This document shows positions 38,200-47,777 of a stretch of 64,000 nucleotides of DNA, in pieces (the first letter of the stretch is position 1; every line of letters starts with the position of its first letter). Source of the DNA: Lederbergia galactosidilytica (GTDB lineage: Bacteria; Bacillota; Bacilli; Bacillales; Bacillaceae_C); the NCBI RefSeq assembly GCF_017873565.1, contig NZ_JAGGKH010000008.1, positions 145,975 to 209,974 of the forward strand, written 5' to 3'. The notes beneath the pieces were generated by a model. The model ran no database searches. It was given only the letters and a program-made list of their open reading frames with translations, and was not told the origin of the DNA. Position numbers and translations under genes: made by a program.

Positions 38200-38455
38200 T
38201 TTCTTTCCCCCTGATGATCATTTTCTTAAGAAAAGTGCAAACTCCTACTTTTATCGTTACTAGAGGCCAATTCATGCAGCTCATTAGGACTTGGCACCAC
38301 ACTAGATCTAGCTTAGTCTAATTTCCTTATAAAAATAATTTTATTTTAGCAAAAATGTGTTGTAATGAACAGCGTATAACGATTTTTCATTTTCGATGTA
38401 TAGAAAGAATCGCTCTTCCGTATAATGGTATTGATGAACGAAAGGAGATACCGGC

Positions 38456-39079
38456 ATGACACAAGAGGCATTCTTCCGTACACCAAAACAAAAGGAAATA
38501 CATATTCATCATACAGATCCACTATCTATAAAATCCATTGCTAATGGTTTGTTAGATTTACTCCCTCTCCGTCAACGATCTCCCATTGTACTTGTATGTA
38601 TTGGGACAGATCGTTCAACAGGGGATTCATTAGGTCCTTTAACAGGAAGCTTTCTTCAAGAAGCTAGCCTATCCCATTTCCATGTATTTGGAACTTTGGA
38701 TGAACCTGTCCATGCCGTAAACCTCCAAGAAAGGCTAGAAACTATTCATACTCAATTTACAAATCCCTTTATAATCGGGGTTGATGCTTGTTTAGGTAGA
38801 ATGAAAAATATCGGAATGATTAAAGTTGGTACTGGACCTGTTAAGCCTGGTGCAGGTGTAAAGAAGGAGCTTCCTCATGTTGGTCATATGCATATGACAG
38901 GTATTGTCAATGTCAGTGGTTATATGGAATTCTTTGTTTTGCAAAATACACGGCTTAACTTAGTCATGAAAATGGCTAAACAACTTGCTTCAGCCATTAT
39001 TCAAGCAGATCGAATTTATGCTGATCAAAAGATGCCTATCTCCCATGATTGGGAGTTAACGGAGGAAAATTTATCCTAA
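38456..39079 (+). CDS. yyaC: Spore protease-like protein YyaC
   Basis: A 207-residue homologue of germination protease (GPR). Family motifs are VLVCIGTDRSTGDSLGPLTG and IIGVDACLGRMKNIG, then GPVKPGAGVKKELPHVG. YyaC is expressed during sporulation. It is divergent from yyzM and convergent with parB, as in B. subtilis. The start ATG has GAAAGGAG upstream. Confidence 0.95.
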   Translation: MTQEAFFRTPKQKEIHIHHTDPLSIKSIANGLLDLLPLRQRSPIVLVCIGTDRSTGDSLGPLTGSFLQEASLSHFHVFGTLDEPVHAVNLQERLETIHTQFTNPFIIGVDACLGRMKNIGMIKVGTGPVKPGAGVKKELPHVGHMHMTGIVNVSGYMEFFVLQNTRLNLVMKMAKQLASAIIQADRIYADQKMPISHDWELTEENLS

Positions 39080-39115
39080 CTCCCTTATTTTCCTCCCTTT
39101 TCAAGTCCAACTAAT

Positions 39116-39961
39116 TTAATCTCTCTCCAATAAATGTAAAATTCTTTCTAAATCTTCTGCAGATAAAAATTCAATTTCAATTTTACCCTTTTTCTTCGTC
39201 TTTTTGATTGTAACCGTTGTTCCAAACTTTTCACGGAGACTATTTTCACTCTTAACGAGAAAAACATCTTTTTTAGGCTTTTCCTTTTTTGTTTCACGTG
39301 GAACATTTTGATTAATTTGCTGAACTAATTGCTCAAGCTGTCTAACATTAAGTCCCTCTTTTACAATTCGCTCTGCAATTACCTCAATTTTTTCTTTTCT
39401 TTTAAGCCCTAATAAGGTGCGCCCATGTCCCATGGAAAGCTTGCCTTCCACAATATAATTTTGGATCTTCTCTGGCAAGCTTAGCAGGCGGATATGATTA
39501 GCGATATATGGACGACTTTTACCTAATCTTTTTGCCAAATCTTCTTGTGTAAACTTTAATTTTTCCATCAAAGTTTGGTAAGCTAGCGCCTCTTCAATCG
39601 GTGTTAAATCTTCTCTTTGTAGATTTTCAAGCACAGCCAGTTCCATCATCTGCTGATCTGTAAATTCCTTCACAACAGCTGGAATGGTTTTTAATTTTGC
39701 TGCTTTAGAAGCACGAAAACGGCGCTCCCCTACAACAATTTCATATCCCTTTATATTTTTCCGTACAATAATTGGCTGCAATACACCATGTTGTTTAATA
39801 GATTCCTTTAATTCCGTAATGGCTTCTTCCGAAAAAATCTTTCTAGGTTGATAAGGATTAGGTTTAATTTCTTTTAGCTCAATTTCCTTTACCGTTTCCT
39901 CTTCATTAACCTCAACATTTGCAAATAAAGCATTAATCCCTTTCCCGAGACCTTTAGCCAT
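39116..39961 (-). CDS. parB: Chromosome-partitioning protein ParB (Spo0J)
   Basis: A 281-residue CTP-dependent DNA clamp. The N-terminal CTPase domain has GERRFRA and the ENLQREDLTPIEEA motif, a helix-turn-helix recognises parS (LAKRLGKSRPYIANHIRLL), and the C-terminus dimerises. It loads condensin at the origin and stimulates ParA. ATG at 39961 overlaps the parA stop. A parS site lies within the gene. Confidence 0.97.
   Translation of the reverse strand: MAKGLGKGINALFANVEVNEEETVKEIELKEIKPNPYQPRKIFSEEAITELKESIKQHGVLQPIIVRKNIKGYEIVVGERRFRASKAAKLKTIPAVVKEFTDQQMMELAVLENLQREDLTPIEEALAYQTLMEKLKFTQEDLAKRLGKSRPYIANHIRLLSLPEKIQNYIVEGKLSMGHGRTLLGLKRKEKIEVIAERIVKEGLNVRQLEQLVQQINQNVPRETKKEKPKKDVFLVKSENSLREKFGTTVTIKKTKKKGKIEIEFLSAEDLERILHLLERD
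39290..39305. other. parS site within parB
   Basis: TGTTTCACGTGGAACA (TGTTCCACGTGAAACA on the other strand), the same variant that B. subtilis carries in spo0J. It encodes NVPRET of ParB. Confidence 0.92.
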
Positions 39962-40715
39962 TTTCAGCCACTTCCTTTGCAAGATCTAAGTAAACCTCTG
40001 CTCCGCGTGATTTTGGATCATAAAGAATAATCGGTTCTCCATGACTCGGTGCTTCACTTAACCGAATATTGCGTGGAATAATCGTTTGATATACCTTATT
40101 TTGGAAGTACTTTTTCACCTCTTGAATCACTTGGAGTCCTAAATTTGTTCGTGCATCTAACATCGTTAATAGCACGCCTTCAATCATCAATTCATTATTT
40201 AAATGTTTTTGCACTAAACGCACTGTATTTAATAACTGACTCAATCCTTCTAAAGCATAATACTCACATTGAACTGGAATAATAACAGAATCAGATGCTG
40301 TTAAGGCATTTAATGTAAGTAATCCAAGCGATGGTGGACAATCAATTAAAACATAATCATATTCATCTTTCACTTGATCTACTGCCCTTTTTAACCGAAC
40401 CTCTCGCGAGATAGTTGGTACTAATTCCACTTCAGCCCCTGCTAATTGAATCGTTGAAGGGACTGCAAATAGGTTTTCTACAGCTGTTTGCTTAATGACT
40501 GTCTTAATCTCAACGTCATCGACTAGAACATCATAGACACATTGCTGTACATCCCCTTTATCAATCCCTGAACCACTGGTCGCATTCCCTTGCGGATCTA
40601 TATCTATAAGTAAAACTTTTTTTCCTATATAGGCTAAACAAGCACCAAGATTAACTGAGGTCGTCGTTTTTCCAACGCCGCCCTTTTGGTTCGCTATGGA
40701 AATAATCTTTCCCAA
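39954..40715 (-). CDS. parA: Chromosome-partitioning ATPase ParA (Soj)
   Basis: A 253-residue Walker-type ATPase. The deviant Walker A is KGGVGKTTTSVNL; LIDIDPQGNATSG and VLIDCPPSLGLLTLN follow. It binds DNA in its ATP form and, with ParB, separates origins and modulates DnaA. The TTG at 40715 is preferred (GTAGGTGA six bases upstream; MGKIISIANQKGG matches Soj); a GTG nine bases earlier crowds the ribosome site. Confidence 0.97.
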   Translation of the reverse strand: MGKIISIANQKGGVGKTTTSVNLGACLAYIGKKVLLIDIDPQGNATSGSGIDKGDVQQCVYDVLVDDVEIKTVIKQTAVENLFAVPSTIQLAGAEVELVPTISREVRLKRAVDQVKDEYDYVLIDCPPSLGLLTLNALTASDSVIIPVQCEYYALEGLSQLLNTVRLVQKHLNNELMIEGVLLTMLDARTNLGLQVIQEVKKYFQNKVYQTIIPRNIRLSEAPSHGEPIILYDPKSRGAEVYLDLAKEVAENG

Positions 40716-40848
40716 CGATTTCACCTACCTTTTTCGTTCAAAATCGACTCATGTATTCTATTTTAACAAATAATTCTACTAAAAACTCTTTGTAAGAAAA
40801 AAAGTTTTAAAAGACCAAAAGTGCAAGCGTCTTGATTTAAGAAGAAAG

Positions 40849-40897
40849 GCTAAATTCGCGCTGTCCTGGCGCAGCGCCTTTCTGACCACCATCCTGT
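40849..40897 (+). repeat. Dispersed stem-loop repeat, copy C
   Basis: GCTAAATTC, hairpin GCGC...GCGC with GTCCTG, AGCGCCTTTCTGACC and ACCATCCTGT, the block order of copies A and E. Confidence 0.6.
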
Positions 40898-40904
40898 TCG
40901 CCTT

Positions 40905-41005
40905 CGATAAGCAAATGTTCCTGAACCTAGGAAGGGGCTTTTTCCTTTCAAAGGTTCAGAGTTATTTGATCTCGAGGGGCTAGGCGCTGGAGCTGGATGT
41001 CGCCG
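40905..41005. repeat. Dispersed spacer repeat (CTAGGCGCTGG family)
   Basis: GATAAGCAAATGTTC, GGTTCAGAGTTATTTGATCTC and GGGGCTAGGCGCTGGAGCTGG; closest relative at 33830-33956. Confidence 0.55.
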
Positions 41006-41051
41006 CCACATAAGCTAGTTATCAACAAACTAGGTTTTTATGGCTCCGATA

Positions 41052-41082
41052 AATAAAAAAAAGAGAAACTTTTTAGCTTCTC
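41052..41082 (-). terminator. Terminator of noc
   Basis: GAGAA...TTCTC stem on the minus strand followed by eight T. Confidence 0.6.
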
Positions 41083-41115
41083 CATTTATAGCTATCAACC
41101 TTAAAAGCTCCAGTT

Positions 41116-41982
41116 TTACTTTTTAGCGCCTTTTTTAGGTATTTTAATTGTAATTTGATAGTATTCATCAAAATCCTCTTCCTCTGAGTCTAAATTGATG
41201 CCACTATCTGTTACCATGGAAAGTGATTGCCGGATTGTGTTGACGGCAATTCTCATATCTTTACTAATGGCCTTTCGCCTTTTTTTAGGCTTTTCCTTTT
41301 GTGTTAACATCTTCACGACTTGCTCTTCCGTCTGTTTTACATTTAGATTCTTTTCGATCACTAAATTCATGACTTGAATCTGCTTTTCCACATCTTTTAA
41401 TGGAATTAATGCTCTTGCATGCCGCTCTGTTATTTTCTTTTGTAGAAGACCTTCTTGGATTGCTTCAGGTAATTTCAATAAACGTAATTTATTCGCTACA
41501 GTTGATTGCCCTTTACCTAGACGTTGAGCCAATGCTTCTTGTGTTAAATTATGAATATCTAACAGCTTTCCATAAGCAATAGCCTCTTCGATCGGTGTCA
41601 ATTCTTCGCGCTGTAGATTTTCTATCAAAGCAACTGAGGCTGTTTCTGTATCACTTAAATTTTTTATTATTGCTGGTACTTCTGTCCATCCAAGACTTTG
41701 AATAGCTCGATAACGTCGCTCTCCTGCAATAATTTCAAATTGATCGTCTTCTATCTCTCTTACGACAATCGGTTGGATAATACCATGTGTCCTTATTGTT
41801 CTTGCTAATTCTTCTATTTTTTCCTCATTAAAGATTGTTCTCGGCTGGAACCGATTTGGAACAATTTTTAAAGTGGGGATATGTCGTACTTCTTCTTTTC
41901 CCTCTATTTCTTCGTCCATCTCTTTATCTACTGGTAATTCCTTATCCCCCATACCAAACAAACGAGAAAAAGGATGCTTCAT
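41116..41982 (-). CDS. noc: Nucleoid occlusion protein Noc
   Basis: A 288-residue ParB paralogue that blocks division over the nucleoid. The N-terminal KHPFSRLFG is the membrane-targeting amphipathic helix seen in Noc but not ParB. It has [21 protein letters not shown] and a helix-turn-helix [17 protein letters not shown]. It should bind Noc sites rather than parS. Placement between parA and rsmG is that of B. subtilis. Confidence 0.96.
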   Translation of the reverse strand: MKHPFSRLFGMGDKELPVDKEMDEEIEGKEEVRHIPTLKIVPNRFQPRTIFNEEKIEELARTIRTHGIIQPIVVREIEDDQFEIIAGERRYRAIQSLGWTEVPAIIKNLSDTETASVALIENLQREELTPIEEAIAYGKLLDIHNLTQEALAQRLGKGQSTVANKLRLLKLPEAIQEGLLQKKITERHARALIPLKDVEKQIQVMNLVIEKNLNVKQTEEQVVKMLTQKEKPKKRRKAISKDMRIAVNTIRQSLSMVTDSGINLDSEEEDFDEYYQITIKIPKKGAKK

Positions 41983-42252
41983 CCTTCGACACCACCTTAT
42001 AGAAACTCCCTTACAGCTGACCCCCCATAAGCCAAAGCTGTATGGGTCTATTTCTTAGCAGCTTTTGAAGGGCTGTTATGAACACGTTTTTCAAACGTAA
42101 CTGAAACTTCCTCCAAGCCTAATTATCGATTTTTTGCCTTTCACTGAATTCCCGCAAATATTAATGAGGGAATCCTACCAAAAATTGATACGAAAACCAA
42201 TGCCACTATATCATATCATTCTATCTTATTCGGCCTTTTCCTGCTTATATCC

Positions 42253-42969
42253 CTATTCTAGAGGCATTTTATTCGGAGTCCCAGGTTTTCTTGGGTACTT
42301 TTTCGGTGTACTTTTTATTTTATCAATGACAATAATACTTCGTTCACTCTTTTCAATTGGTAATTCAAATGAATGAATAGCCGCTGTTTTTCCTCCTAAT
42401 TGTTGAATGGCCTTTTCCGCTACATGCAACTCATCTTGAGCATTGGCAGCCTTCATTGCTACAAATTGACCACCTTGTTTTACGAGCGGTAAACATAATT
42501 CACTTAAGACGGACATTCTCGCTACTGCTCTTGCCATTACTATATCAAATTGAGAGCGGAATTTTTGATTTTGAGCAAATGTCTCAGCACGATCATGATA
42601 AAAATATGTATTTTCTAATTTTAGCTCTGCTGATAAATGCTCTAAAAAGCGGATCCTTTTTTGTAAAGAATCAACAATGGTAATTTGCAGATCAGGAAAA
42701 CAAATTTTTAAAGGAATACTGGGAAACCCAGCTCCTGCTCCTACATCACATATTCGAATGGGTCCTTTAAAATCCAGAAAGAAAGCAGCGCTGATCGAAT
42801 CATAAAAATGCTTTAGATAAACTTCCTCTCGCTCTGTAATCGCTGTTAGATTCATTTTATCATTCCATTCAACCAATATTTCGAAATATTGCTCGAATTG
42901 TCTAAGCTGAAGAGAATTTAATTGAATCCCCTTTGATGCTAACATACTGACAAATTGATCTACATTCAT
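42253..42969 (-). CDS. rsmG: 16S rRNA (guanine-527-N7)-methyltransferase RsmG
   Basis: A 238-residue SAM-dependent methyltransferase. [18 protein letters not shown] is the SAM-binding loop, and [18 protein letters not shown] with [11 protein letters not shown] complete the family pattern. It methylates G527 of 16S rRNA. Also known as gidB. It follows mnmG after about 220 bp that hold a terminator. Confidence 0.97.
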   Translation of the reverse strand: MNVDQFVSMLASKGIQLNSLQLRQFEQYFEILVEWNDKMNLTAITEREEVYLKHFYDSISAAFFLDFKGPIRICDVGAGAGFPSIPLKICFPDLQITIVDSLQKRIRFLEHLSAELKLENTYFYHDRAETFAQNQKFRSQFDIVMARAVARMSVLSELCLPLVKQGGQFVAMKAANAQDELHVAEKAIQQLGGKTAAIHSFELPIEKSERSIIVIDKIKSTPKKYPRKPGTPNKMPLE

Positions 42970-43141
42970 TTTTATTCATTCCTTATCTATTGGGCCTATA
43001 AGAAAAGTAGATAGCGCCCGTTGTTTGGCTGAACAAATAGGGGCACTATGTCCTGCCACTTCCCTATACTTGTACATCTGTACATCACACTGCCTAGAGT
43101 CGGATCCTCACTACTAATCAAATTACTTATTAAGATATAGG

Positions 43142-43178
43142 TTGGAACGGCTAGATCATTATAGCATAGCCGTTCCTT
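43142..43178. terminator. Inverted repeat after mnmG
   Basis: GGAACGGCTA and TAGCCGTTCC arms around a short loop; T-run is weak. Confidence 0.55.
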
Positions 43179-43193
43179 CCTTTAATCTCTTTA

Positions 43194-45095
43194 TTATTGT
43201 GCTATATCTTCTGCTATCTTAGCGATCTTCCCTTGTTCAATGTAAACGAGCAAGATCGAAATATCAGAAGGATTAACACCTGAAATCCGTGAAGCTTGAG
43301 CAATCGATAATGGGCGTACTTTCATTAATTTTTGTCGTGCTTCTGTGGCAATCCCATTAATTGCTTCATAATCAATCTGTTCCGGAATTTTTTTATTTTC
43401 TAGCTTTTTCAATTTTTCTACTTGTTGAAGTGATTTTTCAATATAACCTTCGTATTTAAGTTGAATTTCAACCTGTTCAATAACATCCTCTGGTAATTCT
43501 TCTTCTAAAGGGATCAATCCAATGACCTTTTGATAAGACATTTCAGGACGTTTCACCAAATCAGCCGCACGAATACCATCCTTCAGTGCGCTTCCGCCTG
43601 CTTCCTTAATAACAGCTTGGGTTTGTTCATTTGGCTTAATAAAGGTTGAGCGGAATCTCTTTATTTCCTTTTCAATCGCTGCTTTTTTATCCGTAAACTT
43701 CTCATAACGTTCATCTGAGATCAATCCAATTTGATGACCTAGTTCCGTTAAACGAAGATCCGCGTTATCGTGACGTAGCAATAGACGATATTCAGCTCTT
43801 GATGTTAGAAGTCTATATGGTTCATTCGTTCCTTTTGTCACAAGATCATCAATAAGAACGCCAATATATGCATCAGATCTGCTTAAAATAACTTCATCTT
43901 TTCCTAACACTCGGCTAGCTGCGTTAATCCCTGCCATAATCCCCTGAGCCGCCGCTTCCTCATAGCCTGATGTTCCATTGATTTGGCCAGCTGTATAAAG
44001 GTTTTTAATTTTCTTCGTTTCCAATGTTGGCCAAAGTTGTGTTGGTACAATGGCATCATATTCAATCGCATAACCTGGACGCATCATTTTAGCATTTTCT
44101 AGCCCAGGAACAGTTGTAATTAATTGATGCTGAACTTCTTCCGGTAGACTGGTAGATAAACCTTGGACATATACTTCATTTGTATGTCTTCCTTCAGGCT
44201 CAAGAAAGATTTGATGTCTTGGTTTATCGTTAAAACGAACAACTTTATCTTCAATGGATGGGCAATAGCGGGCACCTGTTCCCTTAATCATACCTGAAAA
44301 CATCGGAGAACGATGCAAATTTTCATCAATTAATTGATGAGTTTGTAAATTCGTATATGTTAACCAGCATGGTAACTGGTCTGTAATAAATTTCGTTGTT
44401 TCATAGCTGAATGCCCGTGGTTCTTCATCCCCAGGTTGAATCTCAGTTTTACTATAATCAATGGTTTTGCTATTAATACGGGGCGGCGTTCCCGTTTTAA
44501 ACCGCTCCATTTCAAATCCAATTTCTTGTAAATACTCTGCTAGTTTAATCGATGGCTTTTGATTATTTGGACCACTTGAATATTTTAACTCACCTAAAAT
44601 AATCTCACCACGTAGAAAAGTACCCGTAGTGATGACAACAGCTTCCCCACGGAAGATCGCTCCCGTATGAGTGATAATTCCTTTGCATACGCCATCTTCT
44701 AGGACTAACTCATCCACCATTGCTTGCAGCAAGGTAAGATTTGGTTCACTTTCTAATGTGTTCTTCATTTCTTGCTGATATAAAGTTTTATCAGCTTGGG
44801 CCCGTAATGCTTGGACTGCTGGACCCTTTCCTGTATTTAACATTCTCATTTGAATATACGTTTTATCAATATTTTTAGCCATTTCTCCGCCAAGTGCATC
44901 GATTTCTCGGACCACCACACCTTTGGCTGGTCCCCCAATAGAAGGGTTGCAGGGCATGAATGCGATCATATCAAGATTCAGTGTCAGCATGAGTGTTTTC
45001 GCACCCATTCTGGCAGCCGCCAGACCCGCTTCACATCCGGCATGGCCCGCTCCGATTACAATGACATCATATTGGCCTGCCTCATATTGTTGCAT
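43194..45095 (-). CDS. mnmG: tRNA uridine-5-carboxymethylaminomethyl modification enzyme MnmG
   Basis: A 633-residue FAD-dependent enzyme. The Rossmann motif [19 protein letters not shown] starts it; [10 protein letters not shown] and the catalytic-cysteine regions ([19 protein letters not shown]) are present. The C-terminal helical domain binds MnmE. With MnmE it modifies wobble U34 of certain tRNAs. AGGAGG precedes the ATG. Confidence 0.98.
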   Translation of the reverse strand: MQQYEAGQYDVIVIGAGHAGCEAGLAAARMGAKTLMLTLNLDMIAFMPCNPSIGGPAKGVVVREIDALGGEMAKNIDKTYIQMRMLNTGKGPAVQALRAQADKTLYQQEMKNTLESEPNLTLLQAMVDELVLEDGVCKGIITHTGAIFRGEAVVITTGTFLRGEIILGELKYSSGPNNQKPSIKLAEYLQEIGFEMERFKTGTPPRINSKTIDYSKTEIQPGDEEPRAFSYETTKFITDQLPCWLTYTNLQTHQLIDENLHRSPMFSGMIKGTGARYCPSIEDKVVRFNDKPRHQIFLEPEGRHTNEVYVQGLSTSLPEEVQHQLITTVPGLENAKMMRPGYAIEYDAIVPTQLWPTLETKKIKNLYTAGQINGTSGYEEAAAQGIMAGINAASRVLGKDEVILSRSDAYIGVLIDDLVTKGTNEPYRLLTSRAEYRLLLRHDNADLRLTELGHQIGLISDERYEKFTDKKAAIEKEIKRFRSTFIKPNEQTQAVIKEAGGSALKDGIRAADLVKRPEMSYQKVIGLIPLEEELPEDVIEQVEIQLKYEGYIEKSLQQVEKLKKLENKKIPEQIDYEAINGIATEARQKLMKVRPLSIAQASRISGVNPSDISILLVYIEQGKIAKIAEDIAQ

Positions 45096-45220
45096 ATATT
45101 TTAATCCTCCTCATAAATTATGATTGATTTATTTCAATAGTTAACACTAAGATTTTTTTGAACTTCGAGCAAGCTTGCCGTTTTCAGGAAAAAATAACCC
45201 GAAATCTATCAAGGAAAGTT

Positions 45221-45247
45221 CCGCCGCTAGGACGGCGCGCACTTAGC
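45221..45247 (-). repeat. Partial dispersed stem-loop repeat, copy D
   Basis: On the minus strand GCTAAGTGCGCG, CCGTCCTAGCGGCGG; matches the first half of copy B. Confidence 0.5.
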
Positions 45248-45268
45248 CTTTGATCCTTATTATCCAAA

Positions 45269-45459
45269 TTTGTACGCAGCTGAACAGGCGCCTCTGCTTT
45301 TCTTATTGTCCAGCTCCGGCTCCTAGCTGCTAGCAAACTTTCGGTGCCTTCCTACGATAAGTCAACATCCATTCGCTCTTCGAGCTCATGGTGTTTCCTT
45401 TATCTCGTCAGGCCCCTAAAAAGTTTGTACGCAGCTGAACAGGCGCCTCTGCTTTTCTT
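45269..45459. repeat. Pair of 36-bp direct repeats before the mnmE stop
   Basis: Two identical 36-bp copies (45269-45304 and 45424-45459) begin TTTGTACGCAGCTGAACAGG. Between them are CAGCTCCGGCTCCTAG and other spacer-repeat pieces. The second copy ends at the last base of the mnmE stop codon. Confidence 0.85.
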
Positions 45460-46844
45460 TATTTCCCTAGGCAGAATTGGGAGAATAGTTGGTTGAGTAA
45501 ACTTTCTTCTACTGTGTCACCGATGATTTCACCAAGTAGATCCCATGTGCGAGTGAGGTCAATTTGGATAATATCAATGGGTGTGCCTATGTCAATTCCC
45601 ATAAGTACATCCTCGATTGCTTGTAATGCTTGGTTTAATAAGGCAATATGGCGACTATTGGATACGTAGGTCATATCACCAGCTTCTACATGGCCTTGGA
45701 AGAACATTTCTGCAATAGCTTGTTCCAATGTATCAATACCCTCGTCTTCTAATAAAGAAGTGGTCACAAACGGATAGTCCTCCGCCAAACTCCTTACTTC
45801 GCCCCAATCAATTTTGGGAGGCAAGTCTGTTTTATTGGCAATGACTATAACATCCATTCCTTCCACTGCTTTGAACAATTGACGATCTTCTTCTGTAAAA
45901 TCATCAGCCGAGTTTATAACTAGTAAAATTAAATCGGCCTTTTTCAATACTTGTCGTGATCTTTCTACGCCCATTCGCTCGACAATATCCTCTGTTTCTC
46001 GAATACCAGCTGTATCCACTAATCTTAAAGGGACTCCACGAATATTGACATATTCCTCAATCACATCTCTTGTCGTTCCGGGAATATCCGTCACAATCGC
46101 TTTATTTTCCTGAACAAGACTGTTCAACAAAGAAGATTTCCCTACATTCGGCCTTCCAATAATAACAGTCGATAAACCTTCCCGTAAAATTTTCCCTTGC
46201 TGTGAAGTTTGCAGTACCCCTTGTAGTTTATCGCGAATATAGGTAGCTTTCTCTAGTAGTAATCGATGTGTCATTTCCTCGACATCATCGTATTCAGGAT
46301 AATCGATATTTACTTCAACATGTGCCACAACTTCTAATATTTCTTGGCGCAATTTGGAGATCAATTGTGACAAACGGCCTTCCATTTGACCTAATGCCAC
46401 ATTCATTGCTCGATCCGTTTTCGCTCTTATTAAATCCATAACAGCCTCAGCCTGAGATAAATCGATCCGTCCATTTAAGAAAGCTCGTTTTGTAAACTCC
46501 CCAGGTTCTGCTAATCTTGCCCCTACCGTTAATACGAGCTCTAACACACGGTTAACTGAGACAATTCCACCGTGACAGTTGATTTCCACGACATCTTCGC
46601 GGGTAAACGTCTTTGGCGCCTTCATTACACTGACCATTACTTCCTCTACCAATTCACCTGATTTAGGATCCACAATCGTTCCATAATGAATTGTATGGGA
46701 GGGTACTTCTGCTAGTTTCTTCTTCCCCGCTCCAGAAAAAATTTGATCAGCTATTTCAATTGCTTCATCCCCGCTTAAACGAACAATCGCAATGGCTCCT
46801 TCTCCCATCGGCGTGGAGATCGCGGCAATTGTATCAAACTCCAT
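45459..46844 (-). CDS. mnmE: tRNA modification GTPase MnmE
   Basis: A 461-residue GTPase with an N-terminal tetrahydrofolate-binding domain, a helical domain and an inserted G domain ([37 protein letters not shown]). The C-terminal FCLGK supplies the essential cysteine motif C-x-GK. It works with MnmG on wobble uridines. Also known as trmE/thdF. Confidence 0.98.
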   Translation of the reverse strand: MEFDTIAAISTPMGEGAIAIVRLSGDEAIEIADQIFSGAGKKKLAEVPSHTIHYGTIVDPKSGELVEEVMVSVMKAPKTFTREDVVEINCHGGIVSVNRVLELVLTVGARLAEPGEFTKRAFLNGRIDLSQAEAVMDLIRAKTDRAMNVALGQMEGRLSQLISKLRQEILEVVAHVEVNIDYPEYDDVEEMTHRLLLEKATYIRDKLQGVLQTSQQGKILREGLSTVIIGRPNVGKSSLLNSLVQENKAIVTDIPGTTRDVIEEYVNIRGVPLRLVDTAGIRETEDIVERMGVERSRQVLKKADLILLVINSADDFTEEDRQLFKAVEGMDVIVIANKTDLPPKIDWGEVRSLAEDYPFVTTSLLEDEGIDTLEQAIAEMFFQGHVEAGDMTYVSNSRHIALLNQALQAIEDVLMGIDIGTPIDIIQIDLTRTWDLLGEIIGDTVEESLLNQLFSQFCLGK

Positions 46845-47348
46845 TTATAACACCTCTTTTCTACCTCTTACTGCTTTTATAAAAAACCGCATTTCTATAT
46901 GCGTTATTCTTCCTAAAAATATTTTTCCCAAATAACTAGAATAACAAATTTCCGTTATCCACAAAAGTTTTTTGTTATCCAGTATAAAAAATATCCACAA
47001 AACAAAAACTCCCTATCCTTTATTTTAACTTATCCACATGTGAATAACAATAACCCGAATCACTAGAATCTATTTCCAACGCTATCCACAACTAAAAAAG
47101 GAGCTTACGTTTAAACATAATTTCGCTGCGCACTTCCTCAGTCATTTACATAAAAAGGGTGTTCGGATTATCGTATGGAAAATATGAAGTGTTACGACCA
47201 TCCTAAATGGAATAAACAACGCTTTAAACATTCCATCATTTTTACTCATTATGTGATGCTTAGAAAGCATTTAGCGTAGTTCTACCCCTTTTCCATAAAA
47301 AAAGGATCAGAGAAAAATCCCTAATCCTTTTACAATTCTATTGAATTT
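46845..47348. promoter_or_regulatory. DnaA-box cluster upstream of mnmE
   Basis: A 500-bp gap with no gene. TTATCCACA or near-matches occur around 46957, 46974, 46992, 47031 and 47083, with CACATGTGAATAA beside one. Clustering suggests DnaA binding. The right part has a weak terminator-like repeat for the lipoprotein gene. Confidence 0.6.
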
Positions 47349-47750
47349 TTAATCATGCTTAATATTGATAATATCATCAGTCGGCGTTAGATATTGCTTT
47401 TCGCCGATTGAAAAATCCGCTCCTTGCCGCTCTAATTCTGCATATTGAATCACTTGATCACTATCAAGAAAAACTAATAAGTAAATATCGTCTCTCCAAT
47501 CAATATCACTTGGATCCTTGAAATCAACGCCCAATTGTTCTGTTATACTCTCTTGGGTGCTATAAGGAGTAAAAAGGTAGGCTTTATCCCAATCGAAAGT
47601 TGTCATCGAGTTCAGGCTCAGCTTATCATTATTTTCATCGCTCACAATCAAATATATTGCGTCTTCCAATTCCTCATTATGTTGGACATTACTTAAACTG
47701 CATCCAGCTAATAACAGAAAAAGAAAGAGGTAAACAGGTATTTTCTTCAA
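47349..47750 (-). CDS. Small lipoprotein, unknown function
   Basis: A 133-residue protein with a signal peptide ending in lipobox LLAGCS (Cys about 17). The mature part is acidic and has no recognised domain (SDENNDKLSLNSMTTFDWDK). It follows the LTA-synthase-like gene by 27 bp and is probably co-transcribed with it. Confidence 0.7.
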   Translation of the reverse strand: MKKIPVYLFLFLLLAGCSLSNVQHNEELEDAIYLIVSDENNDKLSLNSMTTFDWDKAYLFTPYSTQESITEQLGVDFKDPSDIDWRDDIYLLVFLDSDQVIQYAELERQGADFSIGEKQYLTPTDDIINIKHD

Positions 47751-47777
47751 TTATTTAGTCTCCCCATCCGGAAAACC

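Larger units (their letters stand above)
40725..41115. other. Spacer between noc and parA filled by repeats
   Basis: No gene. It contains stem-loop repeat copy C, a CTAGGCGCTGG repeat copy and the noc terminator. Confidence 0.5.

Noticed and set aside
41983..42252. Noc-binding site (ATTTCCCGGGAAAT) near noc
   Set aside because: I found no convincing match in this spacer or elsewhere in the window by eye.
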